A DNA stretch of 26,364 bases from DAIDKA01 sp036521075 (GCA_036521075.1 DATDIL010000137.1:1-26364); one strand, 5' to 3'. Shown: positions 13,901 through 21,748, numbered from the stretch's first letter. Notes: generated by a model not told the origin, from the sequence alone. Translations and numbers: made by a program.

Positions 13901-15967
13901 GTGAGAATCCTCCTATTTGTTTGTTTGGTCGCCGTTTGGCTCACCGCCGGCACGGTAATTGCGGCGACGCGTCCGTTCACGGCAGATGACCTGGTCATGC
14001 TCAATCGGGTCTCCGAACCGCGGGTCGCGCCCGATGGACGCAGTGTCGCCTTCACGCTTCGCGAAACGGACTTCGCGGGAAACCGTGGCGTAAAAAGCAT
14101 CTGGAAGCTCGATCTCACCGACAAGGCCGCGCAGGCACAACGACTGACCGCAAGCGGTGCAAACGCCTGGTCGCCGCGGTGGTCGCCGGACGGCAGAACC
14201 TTGTATTTCCTTTCCAATCGGTCCGGCAGCGATCAGGTGTGGAGTCTTACCACAGGTCTTGGCGAGGCGCGCCAGGTCACGCATCTGCCGCTCGATGTCG
14301 GCACTTACCTGCTCGGCCCTGACGGCAAACGACTGGCACTCTCGCTCGCCGTGTTCACGGACTGCGCCGATCTGGCCTGCACCAAGCAGCGCTTTGCCGA
14401 TCGGGTCGCGAGCAAGGAGTCCGGCATGGTGTATGACCGGCTGTTCGTGCGCCACTGGGATCGCTGGGCCGATGGAACCCGCTCGCAACTGTTCATCGCC
14501 GATCTTGCGGCGGACGGCACCGTGGCATCGGAGCCGCGCTTGCTGACGCGCAACATCGATGGCGACGTACCCTCGAAGCCCGACGGCGACGAATCCGAAT
14601 ACGCCTTCGCTCCCGATGGCAATTCAGTGTATTTCGGCGTACGCATCGCCGGAACCAGCGAACCGTGGTCGACGAACTTCGACGTGTACGTGGTGCCGGT
14701 CGTCGGACGCGCCGCACCGCGCAATCTCACGGCCGACAATCTCGCATGGGATGCGTACCCGACACCGTCCGCGGACGGCAAGGAGCTTTTTTACCTGGCC
14801 ATGAAGCGGCCCGAACACGAGTCCGATCGTTTCGGCATCATGGAACTCGATCTGGCGACGGGCGCCAGGCGCGAGATCGACCCGAACTGGGACCGCAGTG
14901 CCGGGGCTCTGCAGCTCTCATCCGATGGCAAAACCCTGTATACGACGGCTGACGATGCGGGACAGCATCCGCTGTTTGCCGTCGACATCACGACCGGGCG
15001 CGTTACACGTGTGGCCGCAGGCGGCACCGTGACCGCCTTTTCGCGCGCCGGCAAGCTGCTGGTGTTCGCACGGGATTCATTCACGTTGCCCGGAGAGCTG
15101 TACCTGCTCGCACATGGCGCCGAGCAGCGTCTCACGGATCTCAATGCCGCCCGCCTCAAGGAGGTCGGCTTTGCCGACTTCGAAGCATTTTCCTTCAAGG
15201 GCTGGAACGATGAGACCGTGCACGGCTACATCACCAAGCCCTTCGGATACGAACCGGGGCGCAAATACCCGGTCGCCTTTCTGATCCACGGCGGCCCACA
15301 GGGTTCGTGGATGAATGGGTTCAGCTACCGCTGGAATCCGCAGACCTATGCCGGCGCGGGATATGCCGTGGTGCAGATCGATTTCCATGGCTCGACCGGG
15401 TACGGGCAGGCGTTCACCGAGTCGATTTCCGGTCATTGGGGCGACCGACCGCTCGAAGATCTGCAGAAAGGCTGGGCTGCGGCGCTCGCGCAGTTCCCCT
15501 ATCTGGCTGCGGACCGCGCTTGTGCGCTGGGGGCCAGCTATGGCGGCTACATGATCAACTGGATCGCCGGCAATTGGGCCACGCCCCAGTCAGGCCCGTG
15601 GCGATGCCTCATCAGCCACGACGGTGTTTTTGACGCCCGGATGATGTACTTCGCCACCGAGGAGCTGTGGTTCGAGGAAGTCGAACAGGGGGGCACACCG
15701 TGGCAGGAACCGCAGCACTACGAGCGCTTCAACCCCCTGACCCATGTCGGGGACTGGAAGGTACCGATGCTCATCATCCACAGTGCCAAGGACTACCGCA
15801 TCCCGCTCAGCCAGGGACTCGGTGCATTCACGGCGCTGCAGCGTCGCGGGATACCGAGCCAGTTTCTGACCTTTCCCGATGAGAATCACTGGGTGCTGAA
15901 GCCGCACAACAGTCTCGAATGGCACCGCACCGTCGAGGCATGGCTGAAAAAATGGACCGGTCCTTAA
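13901..15967 (+). CDS. Secreted S9-family prolyl oligopeptidase / acylaminoacyl-peptidase
   Basis: Serine peptidase of 688 residues, exported to the periplasm or beyond. A signal peptide (MRILLFVCLVAVWLTAGTVIA) is followed by a beta-propeller of PD40-like repeats (about 28-400; for example EPRVAPDGRSVAF, SPRWSPDGRTLYF, AFAPDGNSVYF) and an alpha/beta-hydrolase domain from about 420. The catalytic triad is visible: Ser546 in GASYGGY, Asp631 in HSAKDYRIP and His663 in DENHWVL. The oxyanion region is FLIHGGPQGSW. The S9C type removes N-terminal dipeptides or acylated residues from oligopeptides. The GTG start has GGAGAG before it and a TATAAT box upstream. Its TAA shares bases with the convergent DUF3750 stop, and a 16-bp palindrome lies 7 nt past the stop. 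Confidence 0.93.
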   Translation: MRILLFVCLVAVWLTAGTVIAATRPFTADDLVMLNRVSEPRVAPDGRSVAFTLRETDFAGNRGVKSIWKLDLTDKAAQAQRLTASGANAWSPRWSPDGRTLYFLSNRSGSDQVWSLTTGLGEARQVTHLPLDVGTYLLGPDGKRLALSLAVFTDCADLACTKQRFADRVASKESGMVYDRLFVRHWDRWADGTRSQLFIADLAADGTVASEPRLLTRNIDGDVPSKPDGDESEYAFAPDGNSVYFGVRIAGTSEPWSTNFDVYVVPVVGRAAPRNLTADNLAWDAYPTPSADGKELFYLAMKRPEHESDRFGIMELDLATGARREIDPNWDRSAGALQLSSDGKTLYTTADDAGQHPLFAVDITTGRVTRVAAGGTVTAFSRAGKLLVFARDSFTLPGELYLLAHGAEQRLTDLNAARLKEVGFADFEAFSFKGWNDETVHGYITKPFGYEPGRKYPVAFLIHGGPQGSWMNGFSYRWNPQTYAGAGYAVVQIDFHGSTGYGQAFTESISGHWGDRPLEDLQKGWAAALAQFPYLAADRACALGASYGGYMINWIAGNWATPQSGPWRCLISHDGVFDARMMYFATEELWFEEVEQGGTPWQEPQHYERFNPLTHVGDWKVPMLIIHSAKDYRIPLSQGLGAFTALQRRGIPSQFLTFPDENHWVLKPHNSLEWHRTVEAWLKKWTGP

Positions 15968-16728
15968 GTGCAGGCCGGCGCATGCGCCGGGATGCCGATC
16001 CGTCCCAGACCCGATAACTTCAGTGCGGGTCGGCGGACGTCGAGGCCCGCGACCAGGCCGAGCAGGTTCACCTCGAGGCCTTCGTACCATCCTACCGTGA
16101 TGCCGAAGTAGCCACCGAGGTTGATGCGCAAGCCCGTTTTGGAGGGCGTGAGCCCGAACCAGCGGCCGTCATAGGGAAAATCCTTGCCGATGGCGGTGGG
16201 CGGCAAGGAGGCCCCCATGCCCGGCACGGCCTGCATGATGGCCGCGACAAAGGTGTTGGAGTTAGGCCCCGGCCATAACCGGTAATCCCCGGTATGCGAG
16301 TAGCGATAGTTGCGGATGAAGGCCCGGATGGTTGGAATCATGCGCGCTGCGTTCGCGCCATCCGCGGCGAATATGACCTCCGGCGCGCTGCCAAACCAGC
16401 GGCCATCCGGCACGAACCGGTCCTTCCAGATTGGCAAGCCCCAGGCCGTGTAGTCGAAGCGCTCGTACCTGGGCGCGCCTTGATCCTTGATGACGATCCA
16501 ACTGTGCGAGGCGAGGATGCCGCGCCAGCTTACCGTTCGTGCCGAAAACACCCTCACGAGCGCTTCTGGCATGCGTTCGGGGGGCGGCAGCAGCTGCGCG
16601 CTAGAGCGGTCGGCCGAGCGCCAATCGGCGCCGCGGGCGGTGAAGTAATAGATGACCGCCGATGCCAGCAGCGGGAGCAGGTACAGACATGAAACTACGA
16701 TAAACATGACGCGAGCCCGTCGACGCAT
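15964..16728 (-). CDS. DUF3750 domain membrane-anchored protein
   Basis: 254-residue protein of unknown function. One N-terminal membrane helix (about residues 8-30, MFIVVSCLYLLPLLASAVIYYF) anchors it, with the rest probably periplasmic. The DUF3750 core is visible: LASHSWIVIKDQGAPRYERF, then the signature YRLWPGPNSNTFVAAIM, followed by PPTAIGKDFPYDGRWFGLTPS. HSW and the Gly-Pro-Asn-Ser-Asn-Thr-Phe segment could be catalytic, in the way of cysteine-less amidase-like folds, but that is speculation. I start at the ATG at 16728; a TTG six codons earlier (16746) is possible but badly spaced from its AGGA. The stop overlaps the stop of the convergent peptidase by 2 bases. The last codons lie over the 16-bp palindrome at 15975. 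Confidence 0.8.
   Translation of the reverse strand: MRRRARVMFIVVSCLYLLPLLASAVIYYFTARGADWRSADRSSAQLLPPPERMPEALVRVFSARTVSWRGILASHSWIVIKDQGAPRYERFDYTAWGLPIWKDRFVPDGRWFGSAPEVIFAADGANAARMIPTIRAFIRNYRYSHTGDYRLWPGPNSNTFVAAIMQAVPGMGASLPPTAIGKDFPYDGRWFGLTPSKTGLRINLGGYFGITVGWYEGLEVNLLGLVAGLDVRRPALKLSGLGRIGIPAHAPACT
15975..15990. repeat. 16-bp perfect palindrome at a convergent gene end
   Basis: CCGGCGCATGCGCCGG equals its own reverse complement. It lies 7 nt after the peptidase stop and inside the last codons of DUF3750. It could form a stem that marks the peptidase mRNA end, but no T-run follows on the plus strand, so it is not a standard intrinsic terminator. Confidence 0.6.
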
Positions 16729-16805
16729 GGCGTGAAAATGGGGCAAGTTCCTCGTTGGGGGCGACCGGAGGGGGATTCAAGCCGACCAAGGCGTGTCAGG
16801 ACGGC

Positions 16806-18014
16806 TCAAGTTCGGTCAGCGAGGCGCACGGCGATCGTGAGCGCGGCCATTGTCAGGATCAGCGCAAAACCTGTCACACCCAACCAAGCCGCATGGTTCC
16901 AGGCAAGGCCACCGGCCGAACCGAGCAAGCTCGCGCCGACGTAATAGAAAAGAAGGTACAGCGCCGACGCCTGGGCTCGGTCCCGTGTGGCACGCCGGCC
17001 TACCCACCCCGACGCCGTCGAATGGGCTGCGAAGAAAGCGCCGGTGACTATTGCGATACCGCACAGGACGACTAGGAGCGGCCGCACCGCAGTGAGCGCT
17101 ATCCCCGCGGCGAGCACCGCGATCGGCATCCAGAACACACGGTGCGCACCGAGACGACTGGAGAGGCCGCCAATCCAAGCCGAGCTGAATGAGCCGAGCA
17201 GATAGACAAGAAACACCAGTCCGACGGCTGCCTGGCTGAGACCATATGGCGGGGCTTCCAGCCGAAAGCTCACGTAGTTATAGATGGTTACGAAGACCCC
17301 CATCAGAAGAAAGCCTTCGACATACAGCAGCGGCAGCACCCTGTCGGCAAGCAGGCCGCGCATGGCGATGGTGAGGGAACGCAAGTCATGGCGCGTGGGG
17401 CCGAAGGCGTGCGATTGGGGAGCAAAAACTGCAAACGCCGCTCCGGCGCCTAGTCCCGCCGCGCCCAATAGCCCGATCGCCTCCCGCCACCCCGTGTATT
17501 GCGAAACGAACGAAGCGCCCAGTCGCCCCGCCATGCCGCCGATCGCAGAGGCTGCGATGTACAGCCCCATCGCCGAGCCCACCGAGTCCGGATGGACCTC
17601 CTCGGAGACGTAAGCCATCGCGACGCTGGGCAGTCCCGCCAGCGCCACGCCAATTGCCGCTCGCACGGTGAGCAATGCCGTCCAGCCGGGCAGCACGGCT
17701 GAAAGAAGGGTCAGTACTGCCGCAGCGAGCAACGAGAAGACCATGACTGGCCGTCGCCCGATCCGATCCGAGAGTACGGCCGCGGGAACGAAGGTCAGCG
17801 CCATTGTTCCCGTCGTGAGGGACACCGCAAGGCTGGAGGTGGCCGCGTTGACGCCGAACTGAGCCGCGAACAGCGGCAGGAGCGGCTGCACGTCGTACAT
17901 CAGCGCGAACGTCGAGAAACCGACCATCAGAAGCGCGACGCTCATTCGCCTGTAGGCCGGCGTGCCGCGAACGATCAGGTCTGGGACTGTATGCTGCACG
18001 GCCTGATGGTACAC
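16806..18014 (-). CDS. MFS transporter, YnfM-like (12 TM)
   Basis: Inner-membrane exporter of the major facilitator superfamily, 402 residues, about 12 helices. Motif A is clear after helix 2 (LSDRIGRRPVMVFSLL), the fourth helix has VRAAIGVALAGLPSVAMAYVSEEV, and MGLYIAASAIGGMAGR follows. The second half carries GSFSSAWIGGLSSRLGAHRV, a second motif A-like loop, and ends with HSTASGWVGRRATRDRAQASALYLLFYYVGAS, typical of the YnfM/YgaY branch. It probably exports small molecules; the substrate is unknown. The start is the GTG at 18014, 30 nt after the stop of the preceding minus-strand gene, so the two may share a transcript. DUF3750 lies about 80 bp downstream on the same strand and could be co-transcribed. 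Confidence 0.9.
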   Translation of the reverse strand: MYHQAVQHTVPDLIVRGTPAYRRMSVALLMVGFSTFALMYDVQPLLPLFAAQFGVNAATSSLAVSLTTGTMALTFVPAAVLSDRIGRRPVMVFSLLAAAVLTLLSAVLPGWTALLTVRAAIGVALAGLPSVAMAYVSEEVHPDSVGSAMGLYIAASAIGGMAGRLGASFVSQYTGWREAIGLLGAAGLGAGAAFAVFAPQSHAFGPTRHDLRSLTIAMRGLLADRVLPLLYVEGFLLMGVFVTIYNYVSFRLEAPPYGLSQAAVGLVFLVYLLGSFSSAWIGGLSSRLGAHRVFWMPIAVLAAGIALTAVRPLLVVLCGIAIVTGAFFAAHSTASGWVGRRATRDRAQASALYLLFYYVGASLLGSAGGLAWNHAAWLGVTGFALILTMAALTIAVRLADRT

Positions 18015-18044
18015 GCCATGCTCATCACCCCGGGTTTACGGGCT

Positions 18045-18584
18045 CTAAGTGATCTGTTCTTCGAAGCGGACACTGAGCTTTCGATACAGGGCCTTGGCCA
18101 GCGGATCGTAACCAAAGAAGGAAATCGCCGCGTCCATCCATGTCACGGGACGCGCGCGCGCGATTTCGCGCGCGCTCCTGAGCAGCTGCGAGGGCACCGA
18201 AGCGGGAGCGGGGTCGAAGACATCCGCTTCCCAGGCATCCTCCTCCTCCTCGCGAACGCTCCTCGTCAGCTTCGAGAACACATGCTTGTCGCCGTTCGTG
18301 CGGTAAATCCGGTACTCCTGCCAATGCCCTTTGGGCACCGAAGCCGGCGCTGCGGATGCCAGCAGCACTCCCATAAACAGAATGTCCGCTTTGCCGTCGC
18401 GCGTGACGAGATGCTCCTTCTCTACTCCGAGATCGGCGTCGTCATCGAGAGCGGGCAGACGAGCGCGCATGCGAAGCTTGGTCTCGCTGAAGGTGGCCGG
18501 CGAGCCAGCGCGCTTGGCGTCGGAATCGGCCAGTTTGATGTTCAACCGCGGCTCGGAGAATTCCTCGGTGCGTTCATCGCTCAT
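18045..18584 (-). CDS. Hypothetical protein, 179 aa
   Basis: Soluble protein without signal peptide or membrane helix; I do not recognise the family. The N terminus is charged (MSDERTEEFSEPRLNIKLAD). The middle has KADILFMGVLLASAAPASVP and KGHWQEYRIYRTNGDKHVFSKLT, which looks like a beta sheet, then an acidic run (REEEEDAWEADVFDPAP) and a C-terminal part with WMDAAISFFGYDPLAKALYRKL. The start at 18584 is well supported: GAGG lies 8 nt upstream, while the earlier in-frame ATG at 18632 gives an unlikely sequence. It precedes the MFS gene by 30 bp on the same strand. Its coding sequence contains the CG-rich inverted repeat at 18151-18175. Confidence 0.72.
   Translation of the reverse strand: MSDERTEEFSEPRLNIKLADSDAKRAGSPATFSETKLRMRARLPALDDDADLGVEKEHLVTRDGKADILFMGVLLASAAPASVPKGHWQEYRIYRTNGDKHVFSKLTRSVREEEEDAWEADVFDPAPASVPSQLLRSAREIARARPVTWMDAAISFFGYDPLAKALYRKLSVRFEEQIT
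18151..18175. repeat. Alternating CG tract with a 10-bp-arm inverted repeat
   Basis: Six CG dinucleotides, then ATTT, then a second CG run. Bases 18154-18163 pair perfectly with 18166-18175 around a 2-nt TT loop. It lies inside the hypothetical gene (codons for ReIARARP), so it could be a codon-use accident. The alternating purine-pyrimidine pattern is prone to Z-DNA or cruciform formation. Confidence 0.6.
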
Positions 18585-18679
18585 AAGCTTAGCCTCGTGC
18601 AAAGCGGTAGTGTGGGTGCACAGCCATGCCATGGTAAGGCGGCAATCGGCGTTGGCGGGCGTAAGCGCGCGCTCACACC

Positions 18680-19387
18680 CTAGGCGTGATCGTCGTATTC
18701 GGTTTCAAACGAGACCACCGCAAAGTGCTCATTGACCATCTTGAGAAGGTCAAGCGGCGGACCTGCGATCTGCGGCCGCTTCCAATGAATGGCAAAGCCC
18801 AGATGGGAGTTGCTTGAGCCCTTGGGCCGGGTTTGGCATTGCCACTGGGCCTGATATCCCAGGGGTGCAATAAGCGCTCCCAGTTGCGCGGACACGCCGG
18901 TCGTGACATCCGCCTCAAGCACGAGATTTGCGTAATGTTCACGCGGGATGCGCACATCGAGCCATTTGAGCGCGAACAGGGTGAAGAGACTGAGGATGGT
19001 GGCCTCGGTCCCGAGTCGCAATTGGCCGCCCCCGAAACACAGTCCGATCACCGTCATCACCCACAGCGTGGCCGCGGTGGTGACGCCCTTGACCAGGTTA
19101 CCGCGCTTGAGGATTGCGCCACCGCCGATGAAGCCGACCCCCGTGAGGATGCCCAGGGGCAGACGCATGACGTCCATGATCCCGAAGGATTCCGCGGTTT
19201 TTCCGCCGACGCTGAGCAGCAGGTCCGCCTGCACCATCGCGACTGCGGCCGCGAGCCCCACCAGGATGGTCGTTCTGAAACCCGCCGCGTTGCCATGAGC
19301 ACCGCGGTTCAGGCCCAGCAGCGCGCCCGCGATGACCGTCAGGATCAGTCGCAGCCAGATTTGGGGGTCGGTGAGCTGTAAGGGCAT
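18680..19387 (-). CDS. mgtC: MgtC/SapB-family membrane protein
   Basis: 235 residues: about five N-terminal membrane helices (LRLILTVIAGALLGL, TTILVGLAAAVAMV, LGILTGVGFIGGGAIL, TAATLWVMTVIGLCFGG, ATILSLFTLFALKWL), then a soluble domain from about 150 that may be ACT-like as in MgtC. The family signature is present in a variant form, GLNRGAHGNAAGFRT where many members have GLERE..GK.AGLRT, and GAILKRGNLVKGVTTAATLW is well kept. MgtC proteins help survival at low magnesium or in host cells and modulate ATP synthase rather than importing magnesium. The frame is open far upstream, but the ATG at 19387 precedes the first helix and gives the normal length. The leader upstream holds two overlapping hairpins. 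Confidence 0.87.
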   Translation of the reverse strand: MPLQLTDPQIWLRLILTVIAGALLGLNRGAHGNAAGFRTTILVGLAAAVAMVQADLLLSVGGKTAESFGIMDVMRLPLGILTGVGFIGGGAILKRGNLVKGVTTAATLWVMTVIGLCFGGGQLRLGTEATILSLFTLFALKWLDVRIPREHYANLVLEADVTTGVSAQLGALIAPLGYQAQWQCQTRPKGSSNSHLGFAIHWKRPQIAGPPLDLLKMVNEHFAVVSFETEYDDHA

Positions 19388-19432
19388 TTCGAAATTTGAA
19401 GCGACGCGCGGGCATTCGACAATCCTTGCGGC

Positions 19433-19461
19433 ACCCCTTTGTGGGGTCGGCACGCGCCGAC
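19433..19461 (-). promoter_or_regulatory. Two overlapping hairpins in the mgtC leader
   Basis: On the plus strand ACCCC (19433-19437) pairs with GGGGT (19443-19447) around TTTGT. GTCGGC (19446-19451) pairs with GCCGAC (19456-19461) around ACGC. They share bases 19446-19447, so in RNA the two stems compete. They lie about 45-75 nt before the mgtC start. Confidence 0.35.
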
Positions 19462-19539
19462 ACGAAACGTCCCGGTGAAGGTCGAGGAATACGCGTGGAC
19501 GTGGTCCTGCTGTAATACCGGCCGGCCTGTTCGTTGAGT

Positions 19540-19546
19540 GGAGGAG
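19540..19546 (+). promoter_or_regulatory. Strong ribosome binding site of the SDR gene
   Basis: GGAGGAG ends 6 nt before the ATG at 19553 and fixes that start. It is the best Shine-Dalgarno sequence I see in the window. Confidence 0.75.
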
Positions 19547-19552
19547 TGAACC

Positions 19553-20521
19553 ATGCGTATCTTTGTCACGGGGGCGACGGGCGCCCTGGGAAGCCGACTG
19601 CTGCCACTGCTGGTCGCGGCCGGCCATTCGGTCGTGGGCGTGACCCACACGGCGGCCAAGAAGCCGCAGATCGTCCAAGCAGGTGCACAACCGGTCGTGG
19701 CCGACGGGCTGGATGCCGCGGCGATGGGGGCCGCGGTGCTGCGTGCGGCCCCCGAGGTCATCGTGCACGAGATGACTGCCCTGCGGGGTGTCAGTGATCT
19801 GCGCCATTTCGACCGCTGTTTTGCGCTGAGCAATCGCCTGCGCACGGAGGGCCTGGATCACCTGCTGGCCGCCGCCACCGCGGCCGGGACACGCCGGGTG
19901 GTTGCCCAGAGCTTTTGCGGATGGCCTTATGCCCGCCGCGGCGGGCACGTCAAAACGGAAGAGGATCCCCTGGACCGCATGCCGCCAGCCGAGATGCGAC
20001 GCACCTTGAATGCAATTCGCTATCTTGAGACGCGCCTGATGCAGGCATCGAATATCGCCGGACTGAGTTTGCGCTACGGCTACTTCTACGGACCCGGCAC
20101 GGGGTTGCTGGATGAGGCGATCGTCGAACAGCTGCGACTGCGTCGCATCCCCTTGATCGGCGGTGGCAGCGGTTGGTGGTCGTTGGTGCACGTCGATGAT
20201 GCCGCCGCCGCGACCGCCATCGCCGTGGAGCGCGGCGATCCGGGCATCTACAACATCGTGGATGATGAGCCGGCGCCCGTTCGCGAGTGGCTGCCCACGC
20301 TCGCGGCCTCGCTGGGTGCCAAGCCGCCGCTTCGCGTTCCGAAGTTGCTGGCGCTGCCCTTGGCCGGCAAGCACCTCGTCGCGATGATGACCGAGGCGCG
20401 CGCCGGTTCAAATGCGAAAGCCAAGCGGGTTCTGAGCTGGCAGCCTGTCCATCGGTCCTGGCGAACGGGCTTTGGGGCGGCCTTGCACGCCCGCGAGGCA
20501 CCTCGCGGGCTGCACGTATGA
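19553..20521 (+). CDS. Atypical extended SDR / NAD(P)-dependent epimerase-dehydratase family protein
   Basis: 322-residue Rossmann-fold protein. The cofactor site GATGALG (7-13, GxxGxxG) follows the first strand MRIFVT. The central region has HVKTEEDPLDRMPPAEMR and the substrate-side signature LRYGYFYGPGTGLLDE (about 173-188), then VHVDDAAAATAIAVERG and YNIVDDEPAPVREWLP. The catalytic tyrosine region reads IRYLETRLM: Tyr157 is followed four residues later by Arg161, not the Lys of the YxxxK motif, so this is an atypical SDR whose activity is uncertain. It is the first gene of a pair; its stop overlaps the start of the methyltransferase-like gene as ATGA. Family assignment is secure; the substrate is unknown. 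Confidence 0.87.
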   Translation: MRIFVTGATGALGSRLLPLLVAAGHSVVGVTHTAAKKPQIVQAGAQPVVADGLDAAAMGAAVLRAAPEVIVHEMTALRGVSDLRHFDRCFALSNRLRTEGLDHLLAAATAAGTRRVVAQSFCGWPYARRGGHVKTEEDPLDRMPPAEMRRTLNAIRYLETRLMQASNIAGLSLRYGYFYGPGTGLLDEAIVEQLRLRRIPLIGGGSGWWSLVHVDDAAAATAIAVERGDPGIYNIVDDEPAPVREWLPTLAASLGAKPPLRVPKLLALPLAGKHLVAMMTEARAGSNAKAKRVLSWQPVHRSWRTGFGAALHAREAPRGLHV

Positions 20522-21087
20522 CAGTCTACGCGTGGCTGATCGCGGTATTCTGGCTCGTCCTGTTCCTGTATTGGATCATCGCCGCCTTCAGCGCGAAACG
20601 CAGTATCGGGACGCGATGGCGCGCGGAAAGCGGCCTGCGTCTGAGCATCTTCGTGATCGTCGTGATTGCAATACGCACCCCCGAGCTGCGTCATGCGCTG
20701 CGAAGCGCACAGGCGTATGAGGCCGGCCGCACGCTCATGGGCGTCGCCGGCGCGGTGCTCGCCGCACTGGGCGTCGGACTTGCCATCGTGGCCCGTATCC
20801 AGCTCGGACGAAATTGGGGAATGCCCACATCGCGAAAAGAGAATCCCGAGCTGGTCACCAGCGGCCCGTACGCGTTCATACGCCACCCGATTTATTCCGG
20901 CATGCTCATCGCCATGCTCGGGTCGACCCTCGGTGAGAGCGTATTGTGGGTCCTGCCCCTGGTTCTGTTCGGCATCTACTTCGCTTTCAGCGCGCGGCGC
21001 GAAGAAAAGCTGATGATGGAGGAGTTCCCCGAAGCATATCCGGCCTACATGAGGCGAACGAAAATGCTGCTGCCCCTGCTGCTGTGA
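20518..21087 (+). CDS. Isoprenylcysteine carboxyl methyltransferase (ICMT)-family membrane protein
   Basis: 189-residue protein with about five hydrophobic helices (residues 3-24, 40-53, 72-94, 124-137, 142-158). The ICMT/PEMT signature is at the C-terminal half: GRNWGMPTSRKENPELVTSGPYAFIRHPIYSGML, with the SAM-binding GPYxFxRHPxYSG at 116-128, and then ARREEKLMMEEFPEAYPAYM, which matches the conserved EE..F...Y..Y stretch. Bacterial members probably methylate isoprenoid, lipid or small hydrophobic substrates; prenylated proteins are not expected here. The ATG at 20518 overlaps the SDR stop as ATGA, which decides the start over an upstream in-frame ATG at 20287. The two proteins may modify the same compound. 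Confidence 0.88.
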   Translation: MTVYAWLIAVFWLVLFLYWIIAAFSAKRSIGTRWRAESGLRLSIFVIVVIAIRTPELRHALRSAQAYEAGRTLMGVAGAVLAALGVGLAIVARIQLGRNWGMPTSRKENPELVTSGPYAFIRHPIYSGMLIAMLGSTLGESVLWVLPLVLFGIYFAFSARREEKLMMEEFPEAYPAYMRRTKMLLPLLL

Positions 21088-21660
21088 TCAGGCCAGGAAG
21101 TGCTCATCCCCGCTCAGGCGGATGGTCCCCAGCAGCGGGGTGCAGGTAACCTCGCCAGAGGCAATCGCCGCCGGAACATCGAAGAAAGCCTGTTCGGGTG
21201 CGGCGTGCAGCAGCGCTTCATCCTGCGGTTCACCGCAACGCGTGCAGTAATTCGCGAACCCGCCGTCCGGGATCTGGCGAAAGTACGGCCACAGCGCCAG
21301 TTGGCCCGCCAGCGCCTCATCCATATCGAGGATATCCGCGACCGTGAATTGCTCCAGCGGCTCCTGCTCCACGGTGCCGCCGAAGCAGTGAATGCACAGG
21401 ACTTCGATATCGGCGCCGCAGTGCTGGCAGGCCACAGTGGAGGTGACCACGCAGGCTTCATGCGAGACGATGGCGTAAGGCTTGCCATCCACCCCTTGCG
21501 GCCCGAGTGTGTCACTTAACCAGCGGACGAACTTTTCCGGAGCCTCGCCTGAGGCGACGTACCAGCACTTCGCGTCCCGGTCCCAGCTGGCGCCCAGGGC
21601 CTCAACTTCCGCACTCTCCTCGGGCGGAACAAACAGGTACGTTCGCGGCGCGGTATCCAT
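21088..21660 (-). CDS. DUF5710 domain protein with cysteine pairs
   Basis: 190-residue soluble protein. Residues 6-36 form a DUF5710 domain (RTYLFVPPEESAEVEALGASWDRDAKCWYV), a short module found in proteins that act on nucleic acids, whose pattern is a long-distance match to primase-linked VPxxxKxxAKxxGAxWDxxxKxWYx. Two cysteine pairs follow, CQHC (78-81) and CIHC (89-92), and a third CTRC (139-142), so a zinc-ribbon-like metal site is likely. The tail (LLHAAPEQAFFDVPAAI) is not recognised. The ATG at 21660 fits the domain start; the frame opens 72 codons further into the ABC gene. It ends against the convergent methyltransferase gene with no gap. Function unknown. Confidence 0.75.
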   Translation of the reverse strand: MDTAPRTYLFVPPEESAEVEALGASWDRDAKCWYVASGEAPEKFVRWLSDTLGPQGVDGKPYAIVSHEACVVTSTVACQHCGADIEVLCIHCFGGTVEQEPLEQFTVADILDMDEALAGQLALWPYFRQIPDGGFANYCTRCGEPQDEALLHAAPEQAFFDVPAAIASGEVTCTPLLGTIRLSGDEHFLA

Positions 21661-21748
21661 CACGCCATTGTGCCGGTCCCGGAAGGTGCCGCACAACGGG
21701 TCAGGCTCACGGCGCGCCAATCCGGGGCTGAGGCTACCTTCAGGAACC

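Noticed and set aside
19388..19552. Mg-sensing riboswitch (M-box) before mgtC
   Set aside because: The gap is too short and I see none of the conserved M-box loops; only the simple competing hairpins remain.
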